Of a stretch of 64,000 bases of DNA, positions 11,846-24,100 are shown piece after piece. The translations under genes and the position numbers were made by a program. This stretch comes from Gymnogyps californianus (Eukaryota; Chordata; Aves; Accipitriformes; Cathartidae), in NCBI RefSeq assembly GCF_018139145.2, contig NC_059485.1:16429698-16493697 (forward strand). Direction: 5' to 3'. The notes under the pieces were generated by a model that ran no database searches, had not been told where the DNA came from, and saw only the letters and a program-made list of their open reading frames with translations. Numbering within the stretch: position 1 is the first letter of the stretch; every line of letters begins with the position of its first letter.

Positions 11846-14112
11846 CTAAAAAGTAAACCAACAGGTGCAATGAACATGCATATCATATATATATATTACA
11901 GACATATTGTTCATAAAGTGGGGGGGGTTTGGTGGGGTTTTTTGTCTGTTTCTTTGGTTTTGTTTTTTTTACGTCCAGCCTTTTGTATATCAATCTCCCC
12001 TTTCCCTCACCACCCAGGCTGTCCTGCAAATAACGGAAAACATGCCCCAAAATGTAGAAGACCATATGGATCCTTAGAAAGTCAAGACTATTAGGGTTTT
12101 TTTTTTTTTGTTAGTGCATGTAGGAGTGTTAAATGGGAGACTCCCTAGTATGGGCTACCTAGTCTCAAAGAGGCTGAAATTCTTAAGTCACTCTTATTTA
12201 CCAGCAGACTGCCATTAGCAAATGATAATATGCTGTATTTGCAACATGTTGCAAATACATGTTGCAGAGACAGGAAGTCTGGAAGGAAGTTAAGACCTCA
12301 GAGAGTGCCACCACAATTTCTTCTCAAGAATCAATGGGCAGAACAAACAAGCAAACTTGTCCAAAAGCTTGCATTTGTTCTTTGAAAATACTAATTAATA
12401 ATAGCCTATGCTATTCAACATAGCAAACCAGAAAGTGAGTAAACAGATGACAAAATCTGCTGATCATACTGGGGCAATTAGGGTAGTAAAGACAAAGGAC
12501 AACTGCAAAGGGTTGCAGATAGACTTCATTTCATTGAGTGAGCATGATAAAATGGCTAATTATGTTCACTGTAGGTAAATGTAAAAATGCCACACATGAG
12601 GAAAACAATCCTAACTTTACATATACAGTATCGGGCTCCAAACAAAATAATAGCAGATTAGAATGAAATCTTGGCATTATTCTAACTAGTTCTACAAAAA
12701 CGTCAGCTCAATCCTCATCAGTAGTCAAAAAGCCAAATAGGAAATTAGAAGTCCAGACTCCTTCTCTATAGTTTCATTCATCATTAGAAGTAGACTTCCT
12801 GTCATCCAGAATACATCAAATGGACCTACCTTGTGCCTAAAAAAAAAAAAAAGAAATAAAAGACTTGTCAACACTTTTCTCCTACTGTTATATTAGATCT
12901 CTGCAGTATAACCACTGACATCCTGGATCTTATGTGTGTATGTTCCCAGACTGCAATATACATCATGTAGTAGCAAATGTCCTTGTGGTAATTAAGGTGA
13001 AACTGAACAAGAACTGTGCACCGAAATAAACACACACAGATAACCTACAGAAGGTAGAAAAAAACCCCTCCTATTGGGGGTACCTTTCTTGCAAAACAGT
13101 GACTCTGTCTGATGTCTGATGCCTTTTCCTCAGAACAACTTTAAAAGACCAACCTGGGAACTAAAATTTGCAACTCTACTGAATATCAAAACCCATGGAC
13201 ACAATAAAGCTACTGGTTTTCTAGAATGCAGAATAATGCCCTCCCTTGCAGGCCGTAAACCATCTATCTGTGCCAAGCCACCTTATCACCTCTTTTCTCC
13301 CTCTTCCTCCTTTCTTGGCTACTCAGATCCCTTCATTCCACTGGTGCCCACTATCTTTTCTTTCAGATATAGTTTAATTTTCTACTATTTCAACTACTGC
13401 TGCTTGTGAACATTGTCCTACCTGTGTTCTTAGATCCTTATGGCTAGAACAAAATACCACCATAGTAAAGGAGTTATTGGAAAAGCAATAAAAAGTAGAA
13501 AGTATTACCATGCTCCTATGCCTGATCATACTGTATAGCACCTTCCACACAAGGAATAACTAAAGTAGGACTAACCATGCTAGTCAAAAAAGGAAAGAGG
13601 AAGAAATAAGGGGAGGGTTGAGAGGGGGAGATCCTTCTCACATAAGATACTTAATTTGTGGAGGAAGAAACAAGCAAGAGTATACTCTGGGTGGAAAACA
13701 TGGAAAAACCTTTGGTTTGGAGTGACAGGGAGCACAGCTACTCATTACATGAATAACTGTATGGTAAAAATCACTGACAGTGGCATAAACCTTCAGGAGT
13801 ACCTAAATCAAAAAGAATTCTCTCTAATCTCTGTCCAACTAAAAAAAAAAAAAAACCATATACAATCCAGTATAGTCTTCCTTGTAGTCTTATTAATTAA
13901 TCAGGCAAACCAAAATTTGGAGGACCTTTTGGGCTTAAAAAAAAAAAATCACAAAAATTATTGAGCTGGTGAAAAAAAATCCTCAAAATAGACAGAGAGC
14001 TGTTTTAGCTCTTCTGCAGAGCTTCACTCCATCATGGAAATCAGTGTCTACTACTTCCATGTCATGTTTCAGAAAGACATTTATAGAGAGCTCTGAACAT
14101 AGAGGTCCCTAC
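11846..14112. other. KATNIP: KATNIP intron between E15 and E16
   Basis: A 2.3-kb intron. It contains an old LINE relic at about 12400-12765 and A-runs at about 12840 and 13845. Otherwise I see nothing supportable. Confidence 0.65.
12400..12765 (+). mobile_element. Ancient CR1/L3-like LINE relic
   Basis: The order of blocks fits the end of ORF2 in ancient amniote CR1/L3 elements as I remember them: GATGACAAAATCTGCTGATCATAC, then a block ending in TAGGTAAATGTAAAAATGCCACACATG, AACAATCCTAACTTTACATATACA, and finally GTCAGCTCAATCC..AGTCAAAAAGCCAAATAGGAAATTAG. It is heavily diverged with several stops and belongs to a much older layer than the CR1 tails at 785 or 44213. Confidence 0.6.
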
Positions 14113-14321
14113 CTGTTGATCCTCTGTTCTTAACCCCGCTTGTGTAAAAGGTCTTTCATCTCCCTCCCTATCAGCAGTTGTTGGCCTCTTTAGCTCTTCC
14201 TCATATCTCAAGGAGCTGGCATTTTCCATTTCTCCATCATACGTCTCATCATAGCAGTATATAGCTTCAAGAATATCATCATCGGTAGTGAACAATATAG
14301 TATCCCCAAAGTGCTCTGGAG
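14113..14321 (-). CDS. KATNIP: KATNIP exon E15 (acidic linker after second repeat)
   Basis: 209 nt, entered in phase 1 after TTCAG and left in phase 0 at CAG|GTAGGG. It encodes APEHFGDTILFTTDDDILEA, then a YEEELKRPTTAD block and DERPFTQAGLR. Mammalian KATNIP has a very similar conserved linker between repeats 2 and 3. It is rich in Asp and Glu, so it is probably an exposed binding segment; that last point is inference. Confidence 0.95.
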
Positions 14322-14887
14322 CTGAAGGCAACATACAGAATTAAATGGAGAAACCATACAAAAGAATATATAGAGTGATAAAAACTATTTTCGGTCCTTC
14401 TTTACATTTAATTTGCAGTGGTGTTTAAAGATAATATATGGTAAATTGATACTGACTACTGATACAATTAGTATGTTCATTCTCAAACTTATACTGCACA
14501 GCAGAAAAACGTAGAGAACTCAGTCAAATTTCAAATACATATAAAAGAAAATGGGAAAAAAGCTTCTCCACTATCTTTTCCAAAAGACCGTATCTGTGAA
14601 AAGTAAAAATCTGCAACTTTTAAATGTCTAGTGACTACGTGATGTTATTGAAATATGGTCTTGTTGCTAAGACATCGTTAAGAATAGATATTATCTCTAT
14701 ATGCTGCTAAAATTCACAATATCATTGAAGAATGCATTAGTGGGTTTTGCATTACATTTTGAAATTAAAAGGACTAAATACTATACAAAGTGTCAGCTTG
14801 CTTTGAAGTGGAAAGTGATAACAAACAAGCTAAATGTATTTGTTTGTATTGTACTGCTGTTTCCATAAAGAAGAAATGATACCATAC
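14322..14887. other. KATNIP: KATNIP intron between E14 and E15
   Basis: A 566-bp AT-rich intron in which I see no repeat, exon or other feature. Confidence 0.7.
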
Positions 14888-15622
14888 CTCCAGACAAGGT
14901 TCCTGAAGCTTTCGCAATTTCTCCTTTAAAGATGCATTGTTCATCTAACAGCATTATAATGTCTTTCACACCTCTGAAAGAGTGTATGCGAGATTTATTA
15001 TAATTCCAAATCCTAATCATAGCTACTTGACAGGAATTCACAAAGTCAATAAAGATAAAGTGAGGTTTTCCAGGGGTAAATGGTGCTAGCCAGAGATGCA
15101 TATCATCCTGCGTCCGATTTACCCCATCAATTAGGTTGGTTATTATTCTGGGATCATTGCCATAAGCTGGTAAAATATTTATATCAGGTGGTTCAGCTGT
15201 TATTTTTGAAATCTGAACAGGTTCTCCTTTAGAACTGAAAACTTCAATTCCATTAAGACCAACATAATGTCTGTCTCCCCATGTTGTTTGAATGTCTATC
15301 ACTAAGTGCTGCCCATAAGGTAAAACAGGAATTTTGAAATCATTTCCATCATGTGCCTCCACAGAATTTTCTTCTTCTTGCCTTTTTGGTAGTGTTTGTA
15401 GCCCCTCTTTTCTCATTTGCTGATATTCTCCAGGCCGGTTGATTTTCTGTTGATGGAGAAACTCATCAAAGATATCCCCTTGAAAATCCATGTTAGAGAT
15501 TCGGCCGCGATGGGAATAATTAAACTTTACCAAGGAGTTCCATGACTCCTGCAGAGTGTGTTCTTGTTCATTGTGCCACTTTGCTCTAGAGGTTGCTATG
15601 TCCTTGATAGAAAAGTCTTCAT
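14888..15622 (-). CDS. KATNIP: KATNIP exon E14 (entire second repeat)
   Basis: 735 nt (245 codons), entered and left in phase 1 (TTTTCAG acceptor; GGAG|GTATGG donor). The first third is a conserved linker with AKWHNEQEHTLQESWNSL and DIFDEFLHQQKINRP. Then comes the complete second repeat: DIQTTWGDRHYVGLNGIEVF, LIDGVNRTQDDMHLWLAPF, VAMIRIWNYNKS and RGVKDIIMLLDEQCIFKGE. Unlike repeats 1 and 3, which are each cut by two introns, this copy is uninterrupted. Confidence 0.97.
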
Positions 15623-17019
15623 CTGAAAACAACATTACATACGCATTTAATGTATAAACAGGACTGGAAGCAAACCACTACAACATGGACTTACCAGAAT
15701 GATGCTGGTCATATTAGTGTTCCCTTACTGTGAAATTCTGTTACAGTAGCACTTTTATATTGCCTCCCTATTATGAACGCTACATGTCCCAATTTCCCTT
15801 CCCCATTTAGACATAACAAAAACAATCACTTCTAACTATTGAAGAGCAGAGTACATGCCAAGATACAAAATGCAACTAAGTTTGAGGCTGCGAATTCTTG
15901 ACTCAACACGTACAGAAACTGGGATTTTGCCCAGTGATACTTAATTGTGTGGCTGTCACAATAGTTTAAATCATCTGCCTGCATTTCTGCAGATCTTCCA
16001 TAGAGTTGGAAATGGTTGAACTGGTTAAGTTTTCTGAAGCATTACAGAGAAAAGCTAGTGCTTCCTGTCAAAATCAGCCACGTGTATATAAAGAGAAGTG
16101 GTGAGAAAAGAAGTAGGTTCAGCATACAAGGAGGATGAGGTGAGCGCTGCATTCTGTGCAGGTAATGTCCAAATATTTTTCTCACTTTTCTGCAAGTGTG
16201 AGATGTAGAAGGGGGATAATGACAAAGTACCTAATGGGAACACAGTGGGGACAACAAATTAGAGGGGCCCAGTGGGAGCAAAGCATGCTCTCCTTGTAAC
16301 TGCACTGGGAAGCTGCTTAATTTCCATCTCAAAACAATTAAGAGCAGATAATAACAAAGATTTTCAATAAAGCTGTCACATATTTTCTTCAAATAAATGA
16401 AGAAAAGCAAGTGGAGTACTAAACAATTACAGGCCCATGGGCTAGATTTTACTTCTGTACAATGTCCTTGAGTAGATACTAAAACAAATGGTTATCAAGA
16501 ATAAATGCCAATTGCCATAAAATGCAAAATAATGTTTTCCCAAAAGACTGCTCAAGACTAACTTTTAACTTTGTTTTTGGAAACACTGGGAAAGAGGCAA
16601 TGTTCCTAATCTATCTACGGCCAATAATCATTTACACTGGGGACAAGTGAGATAAAAATAACAATTTTAAAGCAGATGGGAAACTACCTGATAGAGGGTT
16701 GTCTTCCAGAATGAAAGGCTGGAGACCAACCGGGCCATTCCTCCTTACCCCACAAGGGAAATACAGATAGGAAGCAAAGGTACATATTTCAGAGAACATC
16801 AGTCATTTATAAGTCACTTTCTTGTTTAAACCATTGTCCATATGGATACTCATGGGGTGGGTGATCCCAAACAGTACTTCCCAGAGCCTCACAATTTACC
16901 TGAAGAAGATACTGTATATATATTTACCACTTTAAAATGTCAAAGCTTGACAATTTCAGAATGAGCATGTACAGAACAGTATTTGACATTTGTTGGTTTT
17001 CCTTGTTTTGGAGGTTCAT

Positions 17020-17040
17020 CCCCCCCCCCCCTTTTTTTTT
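17020..17040. repeat. C12-T9 homopolymer tract
   Basis: Twelve consecutive C followed by nine T on the plus strand. In KATNIP pre-mRNA this reads as an A-run followed by a 12-G run. Such tracts are length-unstable and hard to sequence, so the count may be approximate. Confidence 0.85.
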
Positions 17041-17684
17041 AAAACTTTTTTTTTAATGTAAAGTACTTCAAGCAGTACAGAAATTACAACTCTGAAGCAC
17101 TTCTACAGCAGTTCAATAGGAGTGATTTTCAATGGGAGGTTAACAGGTTTGTTAGTTACATTAAGGAGTGACAACAGGAGAAGTGGAGCTCTGAAAGGAA
17201 AGCAGAGAATAGCCCAAAAGCAGAGGTCAATGGCTGAAGGCTTACAGGGTTTGGTATTTTTTTTAGAATCTAAAATTTATTATTTTTATTGGAGCCATGT
17301 GAACAATAAACTCTGCATGCAGATAAAGAGTATCCCACTTGCAGATGTTACAGACGCATTGCCAGCCTTCTGCATGCCCGAGAGGATTGTACGATGGATG
17401 CTGTCCCAGAGCCGAGAAATCATGACACCTCAAACGTGCATCTTCCCTGGGGGCTTAGGAGGGGTGTCCTGAATCACCAAGTCCCTGTGTCCTGCTTCTG
17501 ATGGCAACACACACCATACAATTCCTCTCAAAACTTTAGTAAACTACATTTTGGGGCAACACTAGCTTGAAAAAAACACCTTTCTTCTCCCTCTGTTGTG
17601 TTAATCTCATTTTTACTCTGTGCAGTTATAAATAGCAATCATATTTCCATGCTGCAATCACACGCTTCATTTCCCAAATCATTC

Positions 17685-18150
17685 TAAAAGCTCTCTTCTG
17701 TATCTGTTCCACTTTGTAATCAGCTTTCCTGAAAATGGATGATCAGAACTGCAGTTTTCCAACTGACATCTCACGAGTGCCTGTATTGAGATATTAACAT
17801 TACCCTAACTAACAGAAATGCCTCTGCTGATACATCCTCGGAGTGCGTTGCTATAATCACACCTGCGTCACACTAGCATTTCATAGTCCATCTGTTATTA
17901 ACTACTCAACCAAGACCCTTCTCTTCCTCGGTCATTTGCGATTGATGATTACTCAGCTTACAACTTAATTTTTTGTTATTAGTCCCCAAATGACCCTGCA
18001 AGCAGTACTATTGAATTGCATTCCATTGCTATTACTCCAGTCCTCAAGTTCATCTTTCTGTGCAGTTCTTCAGTCTTCTTAACTCATAATACCCCAAATA
18101 TATGTTATTTTCAAATTTTATCAGCATACTTCCATCATTTCCTTTGCACA
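17685..18150 (-). mobile_element. Ancient amniote CR1 relic, antisense
   Basis: Several blocks match, in order, the antisense of old amniote CR1 elements as I remember them: CTGTATCTGTTCCACTTTGTAAT, GGATGATCAGAACTGCAGTTTTCC, ATACATCCTCGGAGTGCGTTGC, a block with CAACCAAGACCCTTCTCTTCCTC, and GTTATTAGTCCCCAAATGACC. Divergence is high and no frame is open. Confidence 0.6.
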
Positions 18151-19424
18151 TTAAACCAGTTAGCAAAGAAAAACTGTATGTTTTTATAGCAACATTAACT
18201 CGAGTCAACTATGCATGTACATGTTATTTCTAATTTCTGTTGTTCTCATTATTTTTCATTTAGTGACCAAAGGCGTGCTGTGACATCGCATATGAGCTTG
18301 TGCAGCCTCCCCTTTGTCACATACTGCTATCGGGAAACTGCAGTTCCCCTAGCCCCGTACCAATTAAATTCACCACTCTTAGGGAAACACTTAAAACTGT
18401 TTCCCTGTTGTTAATGCTTGCTCAGCTTCACTCTGAAGATGGCTTTACCCTGCACAGTACAGTACAGACAAAACAAAAGCTGCTAGATGGCATGCAGTTT
18501 TCCCAGGGACAAACACATATTGGGAGTTTTAAGCACCAGATGACAAAACCTGCTCTGAGCAAAATTAGAGGACAGTCTAATTAGAATCATGATAACCCTC
18601 ATCTTATAGTTTACATTAAAACTCCTAAATTGTTATCATTTTTACAACTGGACAGAAATTACTAAGGTGGGATTTATTTACAGTTTCCATAATGTTGATA
18701 AGTTTTTAATCTAACAGAGATGCTCTAAAATGTGTGAAACAGCAAACGGGCTGCGGTGAGTGGGTGGGTGAAGGGAAGATGGCAGTTATTCCAACTACTT
18801 CTGTACTTTTTTCTTCTTTGAGCTATAATTTCAGATATACTTATAAAGTTGCTGTTTTCTCCAGAGAGGGGCAGAGAAGGAAAAATTCAGACATTCTAAG
18901 TTTAGAAAGAACCATTTTCTTCACCTTTGTCCGAAAAATTCATGCAGTACCTGTTGTAGAATTTGAACTGGCATTCCTGCATTTAGGCATATTTCCTGTC
19001 CCTTATGACCATAACTAATGTAAACACCCAAATACAATATACAGCAAGCTATACTTTCATGTAAATTTTTCTGATGCTAAATCACTCCCAAAATTTCAAT
19101 TTGTATTTTTGTAACCTCTTCTTCCAATTCTCTGGGCCTTGTTGTCCTTGTTCTGCCAGACTCTCTTCATTTGAGACAAGTTATTGAATGCTGAAGAATT
19201 ACAGAATGCCAAAGAAGTGGTATGAAGGGTCCAAAAAGAGTCAGTGACACATGGCTTGAAATTGAAAAGGGGAGATTAAAAATATATCCTGAGCAATGGA
19301 AATCCAAAAAAGTTGGTTAAAAGCGAGACAAAGTAGAACTTGTGGGCAAGAAACTCTATTCTTGTGTTATTTACAGCTGTTAAGCACAAAAATATTACCC
19401 CACACCCAGAAAATTTCTTAGCCA

Positions 19425-19760
19425 TAGATTGCTGGAGGTTGGGAGGGAGCAGGAACTTCACAACTTGCCCAGTTCTCATACTCTTCCCTGGGGACACACT
19501 GTTGGCTACTGCCAGAGGCAGAACACAACTACACAAATCTCGATCTTCCACCTCCAACAGGATCCAGGTGAACTAAAAAAGGTTTGGAGAAGGATGACAA
19601 GGCTAATCAAAAACATGGAGCTGATAACAGCTAAATTTACTAGAAAATGCTTCATAAATAAGCAGAGATGTCTGAGGGAGAGGTTTGAAAGCGGTATGTA
19701 ATGTCATGAGCAGAGAAGGGAAAATAAGGGCAGTTTTCCATTCGCTATGAATAAATATAT
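19425..19760 (+). mobile_element. Possible old LINE relic
   Basis: Two patches recall ancient CR1 sequence: GGAGAAGGATGACAAGGCTAATC and CTACTGCCAGAGGCAGAACAC. The stretch between is not recognisable and the order of blocks is uncertain. Low-confidence entry; it may be unique intronic DNA. Confidence 0.3.
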
Positions 19761-20103
19761 TCAGCATATATTCTCACTGAGAAAGACACAAACCTACTAC
19801 ACAAATAAACTCTGTAAATTTACTCACTACCTTGAGGTCACACTCTTCTTTATCTTTTCGCAGATTTTCATTGATATTAGCAAACATTTTCTGTCCGCAG
19901 GACTGTCAATTTTTAGAATATAATTTACTGAAATTTAGTCTTCGATCTTCTCCAAATAAATTTAAAACCACTAACTCAGAATGTAAATTTTTCAGAAAAA
20001 GAGCATTTAACATCAGGTGTAGGACAAGGAGAGATACTGAGCATTGTCGTAGCATGAATGAGAAAAACTAAATACTGCAAATAGCAAAACTAAAATCCCC
20101 CTG

Positions 20104-20158
20104 TCTGTATCACCAGGAATCTCAAGAGGTCCCTTCCCACCTAAATGATTCTGTGCTT
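20104..20158 (+). mobile_element. CR1 LINE, short 3' tail fragment
   Basis: The words GAGGTCCCTTCCCACCTAAATGATTCTGTG match the CR1 terminal tail. Only about 55 bp remain. It lies immediately downstream (KATNIP sense) of the E13 donor. Confidence 0.7.
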
Positions 20159-20215
20159 CTGCAAAATGGGGAACATGTCAGCACTTGCACTAAGGTTGCT
20201 ATTGTGAGCTCTTAC

Positions 20216-21110
20216 CTTTGAGAGCGGAATCATCTTCTCCAAGATTCATAGTGTTTAATCCCACCTTTTTTACACATCTGACACTTCTCCTTCCACTTGT
20301 AGGGTATGGTAAGCTGCAGCAATTTTTGTTAGAAAGTTGCTCCGAAATTTCCAAGCCCACGTCACTATCCTTTCTGGTTAGCATTAGTGATCTCTCATCT
20401 CCATTTGCATTTCTACTACTGGATCTTCCCAGTTCATTTCTCTGACATTTGACAACCTCATTAGTCAGATCTGAAAAGTTTTTCATGATTCCATCTGACT
20501 GTGTTTGAAATCTCAAGCCTAAACAATGTTCTGTAGCAAGCCAGGGAGGCTTCTGCTTACTGGAAGTAACTTGATTATTCTCTGTTACTTGGGAAGATGA
20601 CTGTAACCAAGAAGGAATTGCACCTGTAGAATCAGACAATTTTCTTCCTGTTAGCTTTTCCATTTGCTCGCTCAAAGTAAGTTCATCATCAGATGGAACA
20701 TGCTCCGTAACTGCTTGTACTGTTGCATTCGCTTTGGCATCTTTTATACAAACTTGAGATGGTAACACTTTTAGATCATCCTCTAACTCAGACAAAATTT
20801 TCTTTGTAAAGCTGACTGAGTTCATCTTATGCTCAAGAAGATCTTCTTCTGGAAGAGATTTCCAGTTTAGTGAAGTACTGTTTGACTGTAAGCATTTAAA
20901 ATGTAGGTCTGCTTTCTCCTCTGTGACTGCAGGTGTATTTACTTCTTTCCTTTCATTTGAAGAATACGCAGAGATACCTTGCTTGTGATCTGTAAGGTCA
21001 ATTGTAGTGCTATGGTCAGTGAGATCTCCAGAGGCTCTCTCTAATTCACCATCAAATACAAGGTTCTCATCAACATATAACTTCACCTTCTTCGCTCCAA
21101 TATCAAGGTC
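20216..21110 (-). CDS. KATNIP: KATNIP exon E13 (end of repeat 1 plus long linker)
   Basis: 895 nt (about 298 codons), entered in phase 0 after TTTGTAG and left in phase 1 at AAAG|GTAAGA; the largest exon in the window. It opens with DLDIGAKKVKLYVDENLVF, DGEL, closing the first repeat and well conserved. The remaining roughly 255 residues are rich in Ser, Glu, Asp, Lys and Asn and look disordered. They contain two short hydrophobic motifs, IPSWLQ and KPPWLA, about 30 residues apart. The long linker probably evolves fast, so only the start is a firm family match. Confidence 0.95.
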
Positions 21111-24100
21111 CTACAAAAATAAAAGTATGAAGATTTCAATTAAGCTGTTCAAGCATTAGATATCACTGTTCTGGAACTCTGACATTTGAACACTTAATCA
21201 ATAAACAGATGAAAACAATTAAAACCCTGTGTCAGTAACATGCTTTTGACTACTTCTTAATCAAAAGCTCAAACAACTGAAAAATACTGTGGAATATTTA
21301 AGATTTTCTTTAAAAGGACTAAAAACCCTGCTAGACACTACTGTGAACCATTTTGGCTGACAAGGCTTAATTACTTAGAAAAGCTTGAGCAAAGAAGCCT
21401 AGATTAAGTATAATTATATTTGATCAGGATATAAATTCCAGATGCACATTTTGCTTCAGCATCTTTAAGATTCACCAGTTTCACGACATGTTCCACAACA
21501 ACCACCCACCTAGATCAAAGCCACTAGACTGAAAAAGAGTTATAAAGAGTTATACAAATACAGGGCTGGAAAGGACATAAAAAAGAAAAAATCATCCGGT
21601 CCATTTCTTTCCACTGAAGAAAGTAAAATAACCTATACCATTGTGAAGAAATCTGTTTTCAACAGTTTTCAAATAATCTACCTTGATAGCCTATTCCAAC
21701 ACTTAATTAGCCTTTTAAATAGGAGGCCTTTATCCCAGACACAACTCTGCCACTCACAACTTTATGTTCTCCTTTTCTGTGGCACCCACTAAAACATGAT
21801 TTTTTCATTCCATTGAAGTTGGAACTAATGTTCTTTCTACTCTCTTTATCATTTCCATCTAACCTTTTCTCCCTCTTGACAAAAATACTGGTATCTTCAA
21901 AGAAAATATAGAAGATAAGACAAAATCCATCTTCTTTCTGCCCTCTAAATTTCAGTAACGTGTCCATCATGTGGAGTCTTTAAAGACTCTCTGTTCTTTC
22001 CTTATTTTCATGGAAACTGAAGAGCTTTTCATGAAAGTAAGAAGTTTCACTTTCATCCCTCTTGCTCATCTCCTGGATGTCACTTCTCCTTGAATACCAA
22101 TTTAAATTTTCCTCCGCTCCCAGCCTAAACCAGTTACTCCTTCACCTTCAAGTACAAGTGTTTCCAGTTCTTCACTCCTGCATGCACTCTTTATAGCTTC
22201 CAAGTCTTTATAGCTTCCATTCTACTGCTTTTCAAATAATAACATGTATGAGGCGAAAAATGTAATATGGACCTACACGGGGGGAAAAACAGAAGATGCA
22301 GGCATAACAAGCAAGCTACAGTTGAGGGAGGGGAGTAGGTGTAGGAATGTGAGACACATTCCTGATAGAAAAAGATAACCTTCACTAACTTCTCAGAGAA
22401 CAGCTGTAAACCCAGTTTAATTGGCCATTATGTCATGGCTGCCTGTGTTACTCCTAGAGTATCATAAAGCGCTATATGTCTGTACCGATGCATTTGGCCA
22501 TAAAACATGATATTTTTTCCCCTTGAACAAGGACACTGCTAGATTAATCTAATTGGGGATCAAAACACTTTAGTAATTATATATATTAAAAACTAACTAC
22601 GTGGCTTTGTCTGAAATTATGATGGGGAAGAGAAAGACTATCAGGATGCCCCAATAATGTTATTTTTTTAATCTCTATATGTGTGGACTGTTAACATCCT
22701 CCTTAAATGCCAGAGATATTGGATATTCACAGTTGAATTTGGGATAACTGCAACATTTCTACATAATGTCCTAGCCTCTACTGCTGTTAGGAATACTCAA
22801 ACCTTAGTTCTGTATTTTTACCTGGGAACAGATACAAAACTGCATGGAACCACAGAAATATACACATGTATATTTTGAAAAGTATTCGTCAATTGCATCT
22901 TTTTAAATTAAAATCTTAACAACATCTTTTGAAATGAATCCCACTCCACCCACCAGTACTGGAGGAGGACAGGTGGACAGGGGAAACATTACAAAATGAG
23001 ATGGTGGAGCTCATTCTCCCTGAAAGAGGGACAGTCAGGCACAGAAAAGGGCTAGTCACGTCAAAGTTACTATTCCAGTCAGTGGGAAATGACTTCCCGT
23101 TCTATGATGTTGTGAAATGTCTGGGATAGGTATTGTAGGAAGCAAAAGAGGTGTCTGGACTGTATCAAGATGAACCAGCCAAAGCTACAGACATTTCTAG
23201 GACAATAGAGACAGACTGAACTGGGGCAGGCATTAATAACAGCTGATAGCTAAGAAGAACCATCTATTCATGAAGGACCAGTAAAAGAGCTAATGAAAAT
23301 CTCTTGCACCAAAATTCTAAGCAGACTAAGGCTCAGGGAGGAAAAATATGAACAGATCTCAGGGACTCCAAGGACAAACATATGCAGACACAAGACTAAG
23401 AACTGCTCTTTTTTATTCCCCCCCACTCCTCTTCTGAGCTTCCAGTTGCTTAGTGATCAGATGTGGTGGGAAAGATGGAAGAATGGTTAGCTTCCCTAGT
23501 ACCACTGCTTAACTCTCCTCGAGCATGAGGAGGCTGGAGAAATCCCTTCCTCATGAGTAATTCCATCAAGAAGCCATCCTGTAAACAAACACTCAATACT
23601 TCATCCAAGGCAGGTTTTTTTCCTCCCGGAAGAGTAACTAGAATGGCACAACGTCTCATAACAAGCAAGTAGGTATGATCAACATCAGAGAGAAAAAAAT
23701 GAAAGATTTTGTGAAAATAGTTCTATGGTTTCTCTTGATTTTCCTTCCCAGCTTGCACCTTCAGCCCTCACAGAGTGCCTGCTGGGACAGTGCTTTCTAA
23801 TGAAGCAACAAGGATGGTATTTCTGGCCATTTCAGTGATATTTGTGCACGAAGGACAAAGCTTAAAACCAGAGGCACTTTTCTGCGAATTTCACCTGGAC
23901 AGGGGACTTGAAGTTGCCTCTGCCTGACTTCTCACAGAAGTGTGAAAAAGAAGGAGCAATAGAAAAGAAGTCAAGAACTAGAAGAAAAAAGTTATTCTAT
24001 AAACCTAACTCTGCTGGAACAAAGCTGCACCCCGGTGGTAGTCCAGCACTGAAAAAAATCTCCAACTCAAGAGAATGGACATGAACATACATACAGGAGG

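Larger units (their letters stand above)
15623..20215. other. KATNIP: KATNIP intron between E13 and E14
   Basis: A 4.6-kb intron. It holds a C12-T9 tract at 17020-17040, an old antisense CR1 relic at about 17685-18150, a doubtful LINE relic at about 19425-19760, and a short CR1 tail at 20104-20158, which ends 58 bp from the E13 donor. No supportable exon. Confidence 0.65.
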
